Assembly (NCBI GenBank): GCA_934661195.1
Contig: CAKUJD010000006.1
Location: forward strand, 62,001-126,000
Direction of reading: 5' to 3'
Source of the DNA: an uncultured Muribaculaceae bacterium
GTDB taxonomy: Bacteria > Bacteroidota > Bacteroidia > Bacteroidales > Muribaculaceae
Length of the DNA: 64,000 bases
Position 1 is the stretch's first letter. Every line of letters starts with the position of its first letter. The notes beneath the pieces were generated by a model, which saw nothing but the letters and a program-made list of their open reading frames with translations, was not told the origin of the DNA and did no database searches. Positions 54,419 to 63,894 of this stretch are shown piece by piece. Both the position numbers and the translations under genes were made by a program.

Positions 54419-55618
54419 ATGAACAGCAAGATAGCATTTCCCGAACTCATCGACCTTGTGGCGCAGGCCACCAACTCCACCAAGCGTGTGAGCGAACTCT
54501 TTCTGAAAGAGCTTTTCGCCACCATCACCCAAGCTTTGGCCGAGGGCGAAAGCGTGAAGGTGAAGGGCCTGGGCACATTTAAGCTCACCGAGGTGAGCGC
54601 GCGCAAAAGCGTGAATGTGAACACCGGCGAAACCATCGAGATACCCGGCCACAACAAACTCAGCTTCGTGCCCGAAAAGAGCCTTGCCGAGGCTGTCAAC
54701 AAGCCCTTTGCGCAGTTTGAAACCGTGGTGCTGAGCGACGACGTCACCGACGAGCAGTTGCAGGCTATCGACGCCGGCCAGCAGCCCGCCGAAGTACCCG
54801 AGCAGCCCGCCGAAGCTCCCGAGCAGCCCGCCGAAGTACCCGAGCAGCCCGCCGAAGCTCCCGAGCAGCCCGCCGAAGCTCCCGAGCAGCCCGCCGAAGC
54901 TCCCGAGCAGCCCGCCGAAGCTCCCGAGCAGCCCACCGAATCCTCCGAAGAGCCCATTGTGCCTATTATGCCCATTGAGCCCGCCCAGGAGCAAACTCCG
55001 CCTCCCTTCAAGGCCCCCGCAGCCGCCAAGCAGGAGCCGCAGCATCACCACCACGAGCCAGCAGCCCCTACCGATGACGACTACATCACCTACGACGAAA
55101 TCGCCTCCATGGAGCGTAAAGCCACCATCAAAGGCTTCCTGTGGGGCGTGGTGGCCACACTCGTGCTGTGTGGCGTGGCCGCATTCCTCTACATCGACTA
55201 CTCGGGCAAGAGCGAGGCCCAGCCCGCTGAACTCGTCGACGACTCGGTGCAGCAGCCGCAACCCGCACCAGCCCCGGCTGCTCAGCCCAAGCCCGACTCG
55301 GCAGCCAGCCAGCCCAAGGCAGAGCAAAAGCAACCCGAACCGCAAAAAGAAGCCGACGCCGACAAGCGGCCAACGGTGTACGACACCACCTCGCGCAACT
55401 ATGTGCTGTCGAAAATGGCGCAGAAGCACTACGGCAACCAGTGCTTCTGGGTGTATATCTATCAGGAGAACAAAAGCAAAATCAAAGACCCCAACAACAT
55501 TCCCGAGGGCACGCGCCTTGTGATTCCCGCCAAAGAGAAGTATGGAATCGACAGCCATGACAAGGCCAGCCGCGACAAGGCCAAGAAGATAGCCTACAAT
55601 TTGCTTAAGGACAAATAG
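54419..55618 (+). CDS. Membrane-anchored HU-LysM-like fusion protein
   Basis: A 399-residue protein. Residues 1-90 form an HU/IHF fold (VKGLGTFKLTEVSARKSVNV). Residues 123-171 are seven tandem copies of PAE(A/V)PEQ. After an acidic, His-rich linker comes one membrane helix (about 240-262, GFLWGVVATLVLCGVAAFLYI), then a Pro/Gln/Ala linker, and a C-terminal LysM-like domain (about 325-375, YVLSKMAQKHYGNQCFWVYI then IPEGTRLVIPA). The order predicts DNA binding in the cytoplasm and a peptidoglycan-side domain. It is co-transcribed with the short HU gene. Confidence 0.85.
   Translation: MNSKIAFPELIDLVAQATNSTKRVSELFLKELFATITQALAEGESVKVKGLGTFKLTEVSARKSVNVNTGETIEIPGHNKLSFVPEKSLAEAVNKPFAQFETVVLSDDVTDEQLQAIDAGQQPAEVPEQPAEAPEQPAEVPEQPAEAPEQPAEAPEQPAEAPEQPAEAPEQPTESSEEPIVPIMPIEPAQEQTPPPFKAPAAAKQEPQHHHHEPAAPTDDDYITYDEIASMERKATIKGFLWGVVATLVLCGVAAFLYIDYSGKSEAQPAELVDDSVQQPQPAPAPAAQPKPDSAASQPKAEQKQPEPQKEADADKRPTVYDTTSRNYVLSKMAQKHYGNQCFWVYIYQENKSKIKDPNNIPEGTRLVIPAKEKYGIDSHDKASRDKAKKIAYNLLKDK
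54785..54931 (+). repeat. Seven 21-base tandem repeats
   Basis: In-frame units of CCCGCCGAAGCTCCCGAGCAG, varied only at the GTA/GCT codon, encode PAE(A/V)PEQ. An eighth, diverged unit follows. Copy number could vary between strains by slippage without a frameshift. Confidence 0.9.
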
Positions 55619-55646
55619 CCACTATCCATTGGCTGCAAAAAAACAT

Positions 55647-55688
55647 ATCGCGCCCACGCTTGCCAAGCAGTGCAAGCGTGGGCGCGAT
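55647..55688. terminator. Terminator between the HU fusion gene and the lipoprotein
   Basis: ATCGCGCCCACGCTTG pairs perfectly with CAAGCGTGGGCGCGAT around a 10-base loop, between convergent genes. An A run precedes it, giving a T run on the minus strand. Confidence 0.8.
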
Positions 55689-55714
55689 GCATATTATCGT
55701 GGGTTGGGGGGAAC

Positions 55715-56386
55715 TTACTCCTCGGGCAGCTGCAGGCCGCCGTCGTTTTTCTTGTACACCACGTTCACCTCGTTGCTGCCCGTGGGCACCGACACCGTGC
55801 ACTGGCCGTCGGTGGTGAGGTAGATGTCGTTTTGGCCCTCGGTCTTCACCTTCACATAGCGCTCATTGATATACTGCCTGAACACGGGCGACAGAGCATT
55901 CTTGACGCTGATTTTAAGCACATCGAGCTTGCCGCCGAAAAACTCGGCTGTGATTTGGTTCACATACTTCAGCGTGCTGCTAAACACCACGTATTTCCCG
56001 TTGGGGTCCTCGCTCTTCAGGTGGCAGTAGCTATTTTCCTCGCTGTAGGCGCGCTTCACGTCGCTGATGCCGGCCTTGCCGAAACTCAGATACGGCTCCA
56101 CATATCCCTCGCCATGCACGGGCATCACCGTCACGGCAAACGCGTCGCCGTCTTCGTTGCTCACCTTCACAAATCCCTCGCGCCTTGCGGCAATCGCCAG
56201 CCCGCTGGTCACAGTGGCCACGTGGCGGTTGCTTGTGCGCCAGTTGCTGTGCTTCGAGGCTCCGCCAATGGCCAGCGTGTCGCCCGCGCTCATCACCATG
56301 TCGCTGTAGGTGGTCGAGCCGTCGCCGCACGCGGCCAGCATGGCGGCCGCCATCAGCGAGGCTGCAATTGATGTCAGTTTGTTCAT
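55715..56386 (-). CDS. Lipoprotein with an Ig-like region, unknown function
   Basis: A 223-residue lipoprotein. The signal MNKLTSIAASLMAAAMLAAC gives Cys20. Residues about 25-90 look like a bacterial Ig-like repeat (ASKHSNWRTSNRHVATVTSG, a Big2-type pattern of substitutions and constant residues). The rest is mixed beta-helix with FFGGKLDVLKISVKNALSP. It is probably attached to the envelope. It lies 50 bases downstream of the FMN-binding-like gene. Family not recognised. Confidence 0.7.
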   Translation of the reverse strand: MNKLTSIAASLMAAAMLAACGDGSTTYSDMVMSAGDTLAIGGASKHSNWRTSNRHVATVTSGLAIAARREGFVKVSNEDGDAFAVTVMPVHGEGYVEPYLSFGKAGISDVKRAYSEENSYCHLKSEDPNGKYVVFSSTLKYVNQITAEFFGGKLDVLKISVKNALSPVFRQYINERYVKVKTEGQNDIYLTTDGQCTVSVPTGSNEVNVVYKKNDGGLQLPEE

Positions 56387-56436
56387 CTCAATAAAAAATT
56401 CCTTTAGTCTAAAAATATAATTACTTACGGTTCATT

Positions 56437-56838
56437 TCATTTCTTCTTGGCCGCGCTCTGTGCACCGAGCTGAATGTTGCGTATCAGAGCCTTCGACGAG
56501 TAGGTGGCGCCGGTTGCCGCGTCGGCCTTGAGCGTGGCGGCCTGGGCCAGAGTCTTGCCTATGAATTGCGGAAACACGTGGGCTGTGGCCTTCTTGAAGT
56601 ATTGCGGCGATTCCTGGTTGGGCAGAGCCTCGATCGAGGCGATGCGCCCGCCCTTCACGGTGATGTTGAGCGGAGTGGTGCCGTTGTAGCCATACACCTT
56701 CTTGGCCAGTTCGCCGGTGTAGATCACGCGCGTGGTGGCAGCCGCCTTGCGGGGCGCCTTCTTCTTGCCGGCAGCCATTGTCGGCGCCGATGCCGCCACA
56801 ATCACGAGGGCGGCCAAAATCATCTTAGTGAGTCTCAT
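56437..56838 (-). CDS. FMN-binding-domain-like exported protein
   Basis: A 133-residue protein from ATG 56838 (MRLTKMILAALVIVAA), which gives a clean signal peptide; an upstream ATG at 56886 would spoil it. After a lysine-rich linker the domain (about 40-125) ends in ADAATGATYSSKALIRNI, close to the SGATxTS motif where FMN is bound covalently in NqrC/RnfG-type domains. Such small proteins may carry flavin in the periplasm. No partner oxidoreductase is adjacent. Confidence 0.75.
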   Translation of the reverse strand: MRLTKMILAALVIVAASAPTMAAGKKKAPRKAAATTRVIYTGELAKKVYGYNGTTPLNITVKGGRIASIEALPNQESPQYFKKATAHVFPQFIGKTLAQAATLKADAATGATYSSKALIRNIQLGAQSAAKKK

Positions 56839-57040
56839 AAATAAAATCCAAGTCAGTTGCGGGCTGGGGTGGGGCGCTCCCCACACGGTCCAGGCCCATA
56901 GTTAATACTGCTGCAAAGTTATTAATTTTGCGCATAACTCCACCTCCCATCCCCGCTAAAACTCTCTCAACCCGCCCCAACCGCCTGCGGCACGGGCGCA
57001 AAATCGTGGCTTTTCTCTTTTTAATTCCCGCAACTTGTGC

Positions 57041-57048
57041 TACCTTTG
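57041..57048 (+). promoter_or_regulatory. Bacteroidetes -7 element upstream of the TsaC-type gene
   Basis: TACCTTTG fits the -7 consensus, 44 bases before the gene start; the -33 partner is weak. Confidence 0.5.
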
Positions 57049-57091
57049 TATTTAATCACACACTATTTGATTTAATTGACTCAGGCAAATC

Positions 57092-57661
57092 ATGGAAAAG
57101 TTTGACGAAGACATAAAGGCGTGCGTCGAGGTGCTGAAAAAGGGCGGCCTCATCCTTTACCCCACCGACACCATTTGGGGCATTGGCTGCGACGCCACCA
57201 ACCCCGATGCGGTGAAGCGCGTCTACGACCTAAAGCGCCGCGCCGACAACAAGGCGCTGATTGTGCTGCTCGACAGCGTTGACCACCTCGACCACTATGT
57301 GGTGGACGTGCCCGAAATGGCCTACAGCCTGCTCGACGTGGCCGTGAAGCCGCTCACCATCATCTACGAGGGCGCTTTCAACATAGCCCACAACCTTATG
57401 GGCGAGGCCGACAGCGTGGGCATTCGCGTGCCCCGCGAGGAGTTCTCGCAGCGGCTGTGCGCCAGTTTCGGACGGCCCATAGTGTCGACTTCGGCCAACG
57501 TCAGCGGCGAGCCCACCGCCCACAACTTTGCCGAAATCACATCCTCCATCAAGAGCGGCGTGGACTATGTGGTGCGCTACCGCCAAGACGACGAGAGCGA
57601 GCACGACGCCTCCAACATAATAATGCTGCGCAGCGACGGCACTTTCAAGATATTGCGCTAA
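57092..57661 (+). CDS. L-threonylcarbamoyladenylate synthase (TsaC/YrdC type)
   Basis: A 189-residue YrdC-fold protein that makes threonylcarbamoyl-AMP for the t6A modification of tRNAs reading ANN codons. LYPTDTIWGIGCDA (about 22-35), VYDLKRRADNKALIVL and the C-terminal IVSTSANVSGEPTA are the family marks. It lacks the extra Sua5 domain. It is 22 bases before the sugar-transferase gene. Confidence 0.93.
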   Translation: MEKFDEDIKACVEVLKKGGLILYPTDTIWGIGCDATNPDAVKRVYDLKRRADNKALIVLLDSVDHLDHYVVDVPEMAYSLLDVAVKPLTIIYEGAFNIAHNLMGEADSVGIRVPREEFSQRLCASFGRPIVSTSANVSGEPTAHNFAEITSSIKSGVDYVVRYRQDDESEHDASNIIMLRSDGTFKILR

Positions 57662-57683
57662 CCCCCCCCTCTGAAAATCCCCC

Positions 57684-59099
57684 TTGATAAGCGAGCGACT
57701 ACAACGGCTTAAATATGTGGCTGGCGACTACATCACGTCGAGCCTGGCCGTGCTGTGCTACAACTGCCTGCGCTACACCAGCGGCGCAGTGGTGGGACAG
57801 TCGTCGCTGGGCCAGTTTCTGGCCTCGCCCATGACGCTCACGGGCCAGGTGGTGTTTCCGCTGGCCATGATGGGCATCTACTGCCTGTCGGGCTACTACA
57901 ACGAGGTGTTCCGCAAGTCGCGCCTGCAAGAGCTGCTGCTCACCATGGCCACGTCGGTGGTGAGCGGACTCATGATTTTCTTTGTGGCGCTCATCAACGA
58001 CATGGTGCTCGACCGCAAGTCCAACTACGAGATGATAGCCGTGCTGCTGGCACTGCTGTTTTTCATGGTCTACGCCGTGCGCGCCGCCATCACCAACCAG
58101 GCCTCGCGGCGCATCAAGGGCCGCCGGTGGGCGTTTGCCACGCTGGTGGTGGGCAGTGGCCGCGAGGCGGTGGCCCACGTGAGGCGCATGGAGCAAATGC
58201 GCCACTCGCTGGGCTACGATGTGAAGGGCTTCGTGAGCATTCCGGGCGAGCGCACCGCCAGCGCGCCTGGCAAACCCGTTTACGGCCTCGCCGAGCTGCC
58301 GCAAGTGTGCCGGCGGCTCGCCATTAAGGAACTTATAGTGGTGCCGTCGACCCACGATGCTTCGCGCGAGCTGAAGGTGATCAACAGCCTCTTTGCCCTC
58401 AACCTGCCCATTAAAATCACTCCCGACCGCTACAGCGTGCTGCGCTCGCGCGCCCGCCTTAGCGACCTGTGCGGCGACCCCCTGATCGACATTTCAGGCA
58501 GCGGCATGGGCGAGTGCGCCAAAAATGTGAAGCGCTGTGCCGACGTGGCCGTGTCGGCCGCCATGCTGCTCCTGTTGGCTCCGCTCTATGCCGCCGTGGC
58601 CGTGGCCGTGAAGCTCGACTCGCCTGGCTGCGTGTTCTACAGCCAGGAGCGTGTGGGGCTGCACAACCGCCCCTTCCGCATCTACAAGTTCCGCACCATG
58701 GTGCAGAATGCCGAGCGTGGCGGCCGCCCGCAGCTGTCGAGCGAAAACGACAGCCGTGTGACCCGTGTGGGCCGGGTGCTGCGCAAATACCGCATCGATG
58801 AGTTGCCGCAGTTCTGGAATGTGCTCCGCGGCGACATGTCGCTCGTGGGGCCTCGCCCCGAGCGGCAATACTATGTCAACCAGATTTTGGAGCGCGAGCC
58901 GGCCTATTCGCTTATTCACCAAATCAGGCCCGGCATCACCTCGATGGGCATGGTGAAGTTTGGCTATGCCTCATCGGTCGACGATATGCTGCGGCGTGTC
59001 GACTACGACCTGCTGTATCTCGAAAACATGTCGCTGCTCAACGACCTGAAGATACTGGCCTACACGGTGCGCACCGTGGTCACTGGCAAGGGCGTGTAG
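57684..59099 (+). CDS. Polyprenyl-phosphate sugar-1-phosphate transferase
   Basis: A 471-residue membrane enzyme. Four to five N-terminal helices (about 15-135), a Rossmann-like region with FATLVVGSGREAVAHV, and the C-terminal bacterial sugar transferase domain with FRIYKFRTMV, RYRIDELPQFWNVLRGDMSL-like KYRIDELPQFWNVLRGD and GPRPERQYYV. It loads a sugar phosphate on undecaprenyl phosphate to start surface glycan synthesis. The start appears to be TTG 57684, since no ATG lies near the expected N-terminus. It continues the plus-strand run to clc and fmt. Confidence 0.92.
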   Translation: MISERLQRLKYVAGDYITSSLAVLCYNCLRYTSGAVVGQSSLGQFLASPMTLTGQVVFPLAMMGIYCLSGYYNEVFRKSRLQELLLTMATSVVSGLMIFFVALINDMVLDRKSNYEMIAVLLALLFFMVYAVRAAITNQASRRIKGRRWAFATLVVGSGREAVAHVRRMEQMRHSLGYDVKGFVSIPGERTASAPGKPVYGLAELPQVCRRLAIKELIVVPSTHDASRELKVINSLFALNLPIKITPDRYSVLRSRARLSDLCGDPLIDISGSGMGECAKNVKRCADVAVSAAMLLLLAPLYAAVAVAVKLDSPGCVFYSQERVGLHNRPFRIYKFRTMVQNAERGGRPQLSSENDSRVTRVGRVLRKYRIDELPQFWNVLRGDMSLVGPRPERQYYVNQILEREPAYSLIHQIRPGITSMGMVKFGYASSVDDMLRRVDYDLLYLENMSLLNDLKILAYTVRTVVTGKGV

Positions 59100-59147
59100 G
59101 CACAATTCATAATTGTAGAGAAGTAAGAATTTAGACTGAAACGGATA

Positions 59148-60971
59148 TTGGAACAGTATAACGAAAACAACGCATTGGCCGCCCGCATAGGCGGCGGTGG
59201 CTGGTATATGAAGATGCTGGCCTGGCGCGAGAAGCACATCAAGGAAAAGACGTTTCTTGTGATTCTTGCCCTGGTCACGGGCGTGGTGTCGGGCCTGGCG
59301 GCTGTGCTGCTGAAGACGCTCATCGGCCTCATCTCGGGATTTCTTACGCAGCGGGTGCAAATCTCCAACGGCAACCTGCAATACCTCATTTTTCCGGTGT
59401 TGGGCATACTCATTGCCTCGCTGTATGTGCGCTTTGTGGTGCGCGACAACATATCGCACGGCGTTACGCGCGTGCTCTATGCCATTGCGCAAAACAAGAG
59501 CCGCCTCAAGACCCACAACATGTATGCCTCGCTTGTGGCCTCGTCGATAACCATTGGCTGCGGCGGGTCGGTGGGAGCCGAGGGCCCCATCGTGTTCACG
59601 GGCGCTGCCATAGGCTCGAATCTGGGCCAGGCCTTCCGCCTGTCGCCGCGCCTGCTGATGATGCTGGTGGGCTGCGGCGCCGCGGCCGGCATTGCTGGCA
59701 TATTCAAGGCCCCTATCGCGGGGGTGCTGTTCACCGTCGAGGTGCTAATGCTCGACCTCACGGCGGGGTCGGTGATGCCCCTCATCCTGGCCTCGGTGGC
59801 CGGAGCCACGGTGAGCTACGCCTTCACGGGCTACAACGTGGAGTTCTTCTTTTCACAGAGCGAGCCGTTCTACACCATGCGCATACCCTTTGTGGTGCTG
59901 CTGGGCGTGTTTTGCGGCCTGGTGTCGGTGTATTTCAGCAAAATGGCCGGCGCTCTCGAGCAGATATTCACCACCATGCACAACCCGCGCGTGAAGTTTT
60001 TGTTCGGCTCCATCATATTGAGCGTGTTCATCTTCGTGTTCCCTCCGCTCTATGGCGAGGGTTATGGCGCCATCAACAATCTGCTGGCGGGCAACGTGTC
60101 GGCCCTGTTCGACAACAGCGTGTTCTATGACTACCGCTCCAGCGTGTGGGCCTGCGCCCTGATGGTGGGCATGCTGTGCCTGTGCAAGGTGTTTGCCACC
60201 AGTTGCACCAACGGCAGCGGCGGCGTGGGCGGCACATTCGCCCCCTCGCTGTATGTGGGCTGCATGGCAGGCTTCTTTTTCGCCTACCTGATTAACGCCA
60301 CAGGACTGGTGGCCCTGCCGCTGTCCACCAAAAACTTCGCCCTCATGGGCATGGCCGGCGTCATGGCCGGCGTGATGCAGGCTCCGCTCATGGCCATCTT
60401 CCTCACCGCCGAGATGACGGGCGGCTACGAGCTGTTTCTGCCGCTGCTCATCGTGAGCGCCATAAGCTATGGCACCTACCGCATATTCTCGCCCTACAGC
60501 ATCTACACCAAGCGTCTGGCCATGCGCGGCGAGCTGCTCACCCACCAGAAGGACCAGAGCGTGCTCACGCTGCTTAAGATGGAGAGCGTCATAGAAAAAG
60601 ACTTCATCGAGGTGCACCCCGACATGAGCCTTAAGGACATGGTGGGCGTGATTGCCCGCAGCCACCGCAATCTGTTTCCCGTCACCGACTCTGCCGGGCA
60701 GCTGCTGGGCGTGGTGCTGCTCGACGACATACGCAACATCATGTTCCGCACCGACCTCTACCGCCGCATGCACGTCAACCGCTTCATGTCGATGCCGCCG
60801 GCCAAGGTGGAGATAGGCATGCCCATGGACAAGGTTATGAAGCTGTTCGACGACACGCGCGCCTGGAATCTGCCTGTGGTCGACGACCAGGGCCGATACA
60901 TAGGCTTCGTGTCGAAGTCAAAGATTTTCAGCTCCTACCGCCAGGTGCTCAAGCACTACAGTTTCGACTAA
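59148..60971 (+). CDS. ClC-family chloride channel/transporter with CBS pair
   Basis: A 607-residue protein. About 10-12 membrane helices (40-450) carry GCGGSVGAEGPIVFTGA (the gating glutamate is kept) and NGSGGVGGTFAPSL. Two CBS domains (about 480-600) include VIEKDFIEVHPDMSLKDMV and FMSMPPAKVEIGM for nucleotide sensing. It moves chloride or similar anions, possibly against protons. The start is TTG 59148 or ATG 59208 (MKMLAWREKHI). Confidence 0.93.
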   Translation: MEQYNENNALAARIGGGGWYMKMLAWREKHIKEKTFLVILALVTGVVSGLAAVLLKTLIGLISGFLTQRVQISNGNLQYLIFPVLGILIASLYVRFVVRDNISHGVTRVLYAIAQNKSRLKTHNMYASLVASSITIGCGGSVGAEGPIVFTGAAIGSNLGQAFRLSPRLLMMLVGCGAAAGIAGIFKAPIAGVLFTVEVLMLDLTAGSVMPLILASVAGATVSYAFTGYNVEFFFSQSEPFYTMRIPFVVLLGVFCGLVSVYFSKMAGALEQIFTTMHNPRVKFLFGSIILSVFIFVFPPLYGEGYGAINNLLAGNVSALFDNSVFYDYRSSVWACALMVGMLCLCKVFATSCTNGSGGVGGTFAPSLYVGCMAGFFFAYLINATGLVALPLSTKNFALMGMAGVMAGVMQAPLMAIFLTAEMTGGYELFLPLLIVSAISYGTYRIFSPYSIYTKRLAMRGELLTHQKDQSVLTLLKMESVIEKDFIEVHPDMSLKDMVGVIARSHRNLFPVTDSAGQLLGVVLLDDIRNIMFRTDLYRRMHVNRFMSMPPAKVEIGMPMDKVMKLFDDTRAWNLPVVDDQGRYIGFVSKSKIFSSYRQVLKHYSFD

Positions 60972-61025
60972 TGGCCGGCTGCCCTCAGCCGCAATAACTA
61001 TATACAGATACATCATTACACAATT

Positions 61026-61991
61026 ATGGATAAGAAAGATTTAAGAATAGTGTTTTTCGGCACCCCCGACTTTGCCGTCGAGAGCCTTAGCCGCCTCGTT
61101 GACGGTGGCTACAACGTGGTGGGTGTGGTCACCATGCCCGACAAGCCCGCCGGACGCGGCCACCATCTGCTGCAGTCGGCCGTCAAGCAATATGCCGTGG
61201 CCCATGGCCTGCACCTCATGCAGCCCGTCAAGCTCAAGGACCCCGGCTTTGTGGCCGAGCTCAAGGCCCTCAACGCCACGCTCAACATCGTCATCGCATT
61301 CCGCATGCTGCCCGAGGTGGTGTGGGCCATGCCGCCGCTGGGCACCTTCAACCTGCACGCGTCGCTGCTGCCCAAATACCGCGGCGCGGCGCCCATCAAC
61401 TGGGCCGTGATGAACGGCGACACCGAGACGGGCGTCACCACATTTTTCCTGAAGCATGAAATCGACACGGGCGACATCATTCAGCAGCGCAAGGTGCCCA
61501 TCGCGCACACCGACAATGTGGGCGCAGTGCACGACCGCCTCATGACGCTCGGCGCCGGCATGGTGATCGAAACCGTCGACGCCATTCTGGCCGGCACGGT
61601 GCACCCCATTCCGCAAGACCAGCTGCTTGGCGCCGGCCAGCAGGCCACCCCAGCGCCCAAAATATTCAAGGACACCTGCCGCATCAAGTGGGACGCGCCG
61701 GCCGAAATGGTGTATAACCACATCCGCGGCCTGTCGCCTTATCCTGCGGCTTGGACCACCCTCATCGACGCCCGCGGCCAGCAGCACCAGGTTAAGGTGT
61801 TCGCCACCGGCGAGCCGCAGCAGTGTGGTGGCTGCACCCCCGGCCTTGTGAGGGCCGACGGCAAGACGCTGACGGTGGACTGCGCCGACGGCCGCCTGCA
61901 AGTGGCCCAGCTGCAGCTGGCCGGCAAGCGCCGCATGGATGTCGAGGCCTTTATGCGCGGCTTCGATGCCGCAGGCGCCCACTGCGAGTGA
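61026..61991 (+). CDS. fmt: Methionyl-tRNA formyltransferase
   Basis: A 321-residue enzyme that formylates initiator Met-tRNA. Family marks are IVFFGTPDFAVESL at the start, LHASLLPKYRGAAPINW with the catalytic His, and the C-terminal OB-fold domain from about 210. It follows clc by 54 bases and is followed by a strong hairpin. Confidence 0.96.
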   Translation: MDKKDLRIVFFGTPDFAVESLSRLVDGGYNVVGVVTMPDKPAGRGHHLLQSAVKQYAVAHGLHLMQPVKLKDPGFVAELKALNATLNIVIAFRMLPEVVWAMPPLGTFNLHASLLPKYRGAAPINWAVMNGDTETGVTTFFLKHEIDTGDIIQQRKVPIAHTDNVGAVHDRLMTLGAGMVIETVDAILAGTVHPIPQDQLLGAGQQATPAPKIFKDTCRIKWDAPAEMVYNHIRGLSPYPAAWTTLIDARGQQHQVKVFATGEPQQCGGCTPGLVRADGKTLTVDCADGRLQVAQLQLAGKRRMDVEAFMRGFDAAGAHCE

Positions 61992-62011
61992 ATTTTTTAA
62001 GGAAAAAACAG

Positions 62012-62050
62012 AGCAAAGCCCCACTGCCCAACTGGCGGTGGGGCTTTGCT
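62012..62050 (+). terminator. Terminator after fmt
   Basis: AGCAAAGCCCCAC pairs perfectly with GTGGGGCTTTGCT around a 13-base loop that can pair further; no T run follows directly. Confidence 0.7.
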
Positions 62051-62213
62051 GCCTAAAAATGCCTAAAAATGAAATTACTGAAAAATATTCGGTTTTTAAT
62101 TTGCCGTTTCAGCAAAAACACTTATTTTTGCGCATACGTAGAACGTAAACCGAAGTGGAGAATTTTTTAATTCATTCTATACTAATTAAAAGTTAAACTA
62201 AAAAACCAAGACG

Positions 62214-63794
62214 ATGAAAAAGTCATTACTTTTTGCAGGACTTTGCGCAGCCATGAGCCTCACGGCTGTTGCGCAAAACCCCTACGCCTATGGCCTTAAA
62301 GCTGTCGGCCTCAACGAAGGCAAGGTCAGCGCCACGGCCACCGAGCTCAAAGTTAACTACACCCTTAATGCCCCTGCCACCACAGTGAGCGTCGACGTTT
62401 ACGACGGCGAGAGCCTCGTTAAGTCGTTCCCCATCGAGGCTGGCGCCACCAAAGGCGACCACGAGGCATCTATCTCATTGGCCGATCTGCCCAAGGGCAA
62501 GGCCCTCACTTGGAAGGTGAAGGTCACCAATCCCGTGCCCGAAGCACCCTCTAACACTGGCAAGGAATTCCAGTTCTGGTCGCCCTACGGCATCGCCGTT
62601 GACAACAACACCGAGAGCGACAACTTCGGCCGCATCCTCGTCACCGAGACTCAGCCCAACGTGCCCGATACATACTGGACAGCAGCCGAGGGCGTGAAAA
62701 ACGGCATCTTCGCATTCACTCCGCAAATGGAGCGCATCAAGAATGCCGATGGCAAGTATGGCTTCACAGCCGGCCTCAAGTTTGACAACTTCAAGTATGC
62801 TGCTGGCGCAACCGCATTTGGCCCCAAGAAAATCCGCATCGCCAAAGACGGCCGCATCTTCCTGGGCGTGCAGGACTGCCTGCACATGCCAATATATGAA
62901 ATTTCGCAAGACCTCACCACAGCCACTCCGCTGTTTGCCGGCACACTCGCTGCCGACACCACCGGCGTTGTGACCGATGCCGACGGCAAGTTCATTGCCG
63001 GCGCCAGCGCAGCGTTCGACATCACCGGCACAGGCGACAACCTGAAGCTCGTGAACCTCTCGTGCAAGGGCGGCCAGGTGTTCAGTTATGGCGCATACCA
63101 GTGCTATCAATACAATCTGGGCTCGGCCAAGACAATCGACAAGGCTGTGACCGACGACCAGGAAGTGCTCGACTACAGCATGCAATACACCATTTCGGGC
63201 CAGAGCGTGTCGCTGGCCTATGACGACCGCGGCGGCATTTGGTATTGCCAGTATCGCGGCGCGCCAACCGAGCAGCAGCCCGCAGTTAAGCACATCAACG
63301 CCAAGGGCGAAGAGGACTACAGCGACGTCAAGACTGTGTGCCGCGGCGGTGGCATCGCCTACAACAACGATTTCTCGATGCTGGCATTCCCCATTGCCAA
63401 CAAGAAGATCGGCGTTTACCAAGTTGACTACGACAGCGACGGCAAGCCCACCCTCACCGAGATCTACACTATCGACGGCATCACCAACGGCTGCAACGAC
63501 ATCGCATTCGACTATGCCGACAACCTCTACACTTGCTGCAACAGCAACGAGAAGTTCACTCAGTATCAGATTCCGCGTCTCGACGAATTCATCGAGACTC
63601 CCGCTGCTGCCAAGTATGCCTTCACTATCGACACCAACACAGGCGTGGCCGACAACGTTGCCGCCAAGACTGTGGCCAGCGTGAAGTATTACAACATGGC
63701 CGGCATTGAGGCCAGCGAGCCTTTCACTGGCGTTAACGTGGTGGTTACCACATTCACCGACGGTTCTAAGACTGTGGCCAAGGCCGTTAAATAA
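62214..63794 (+). CDS. Secreted beta-propeller-like protein with C-terminal sorting-type domain
   Basis: A 526-residue exported protein. The signal peptide is KKSLLFAGLCAAMSLTAVAQ. An Ig-like domain (about 25-125, KVSATATELKVNYTLNAPAT) is followed by a propeller-like region with repeated strands and GIAVDN, KIRIAKDGRIFLG and SLAYDDRGGIWYC. The last 45 residues, VKYYNMAGIEASEPFTGVNV and on to AKAVK, resemble the C-terminal signal domain of type IX secretion substrates. Function is unknown; surface or secreted location is inferred. Strong AT-rich leader upstream and G/C-ending codons suggest high expression. Confidence 0.75.
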   Translation: MKKSLLFAGLCAAMSLTAVAQNPYAYGLKAVGLNEGKVSATATELKVNYTLNAPATTVSVDVYDGESLVKSFPIEAGATKGDHEASISLADLPKGKALTWKVKVTNPVPEAPSNTGKEFQFWSPYGIAVDNNTESDNFGRILVTETQPNVPDTYWTAAEGVKNGIFAFTPQMERIKNADGKYGFTAGLKFDNFKYAAGATAFGPKKIRIAKDGRIFLGVQDCLHMPIYEISQDLTTATPLFAGTLAADTTGVVTDADGKFIAGASAAFDITGTGDNLKLVNLSCKGGQVFSYGAYQCYQYNLGSAKTIDKAVTDDQEVLDYSMQYTISGQSVSLAYDDRGGIWYCQYRGAPTEQQPAVKHINAKGEEDYSDVKTVCRGGGIAYNNDFSMLAFPIANKKIGVYQVDYDSDGKPTLTEIYTIDGITNGCNDIAFDYADNLYTCCNSNEKFTQYQIPRLDEFIETPAAAKYAFTIDTNTGVADNVAAKTVASVKYYNMAGIEASEPFTGVNVVVTTFTDGSKTVAKAVK

Positions 63795-63845
63795 ACGTAG
63801 CCTAACATAATAGAGCCACCAATAGAGTATAACTCATAACCCTCG

Positions 63846-63882
63846 CGGGGCAATGCGCGCAGCATTGCCCCGCATTGTTTTT
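63846..63882 (+). terminator. Terminator after the secreted protein gene
   Basis: GCGGGGCAATGC pairs with GCATTGCCCCGC around a 5-base loop, followed by ATTGTTTTT. Confidence 0.85.
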
Positions 63883-63894
63883 GGCATGCTCTTT

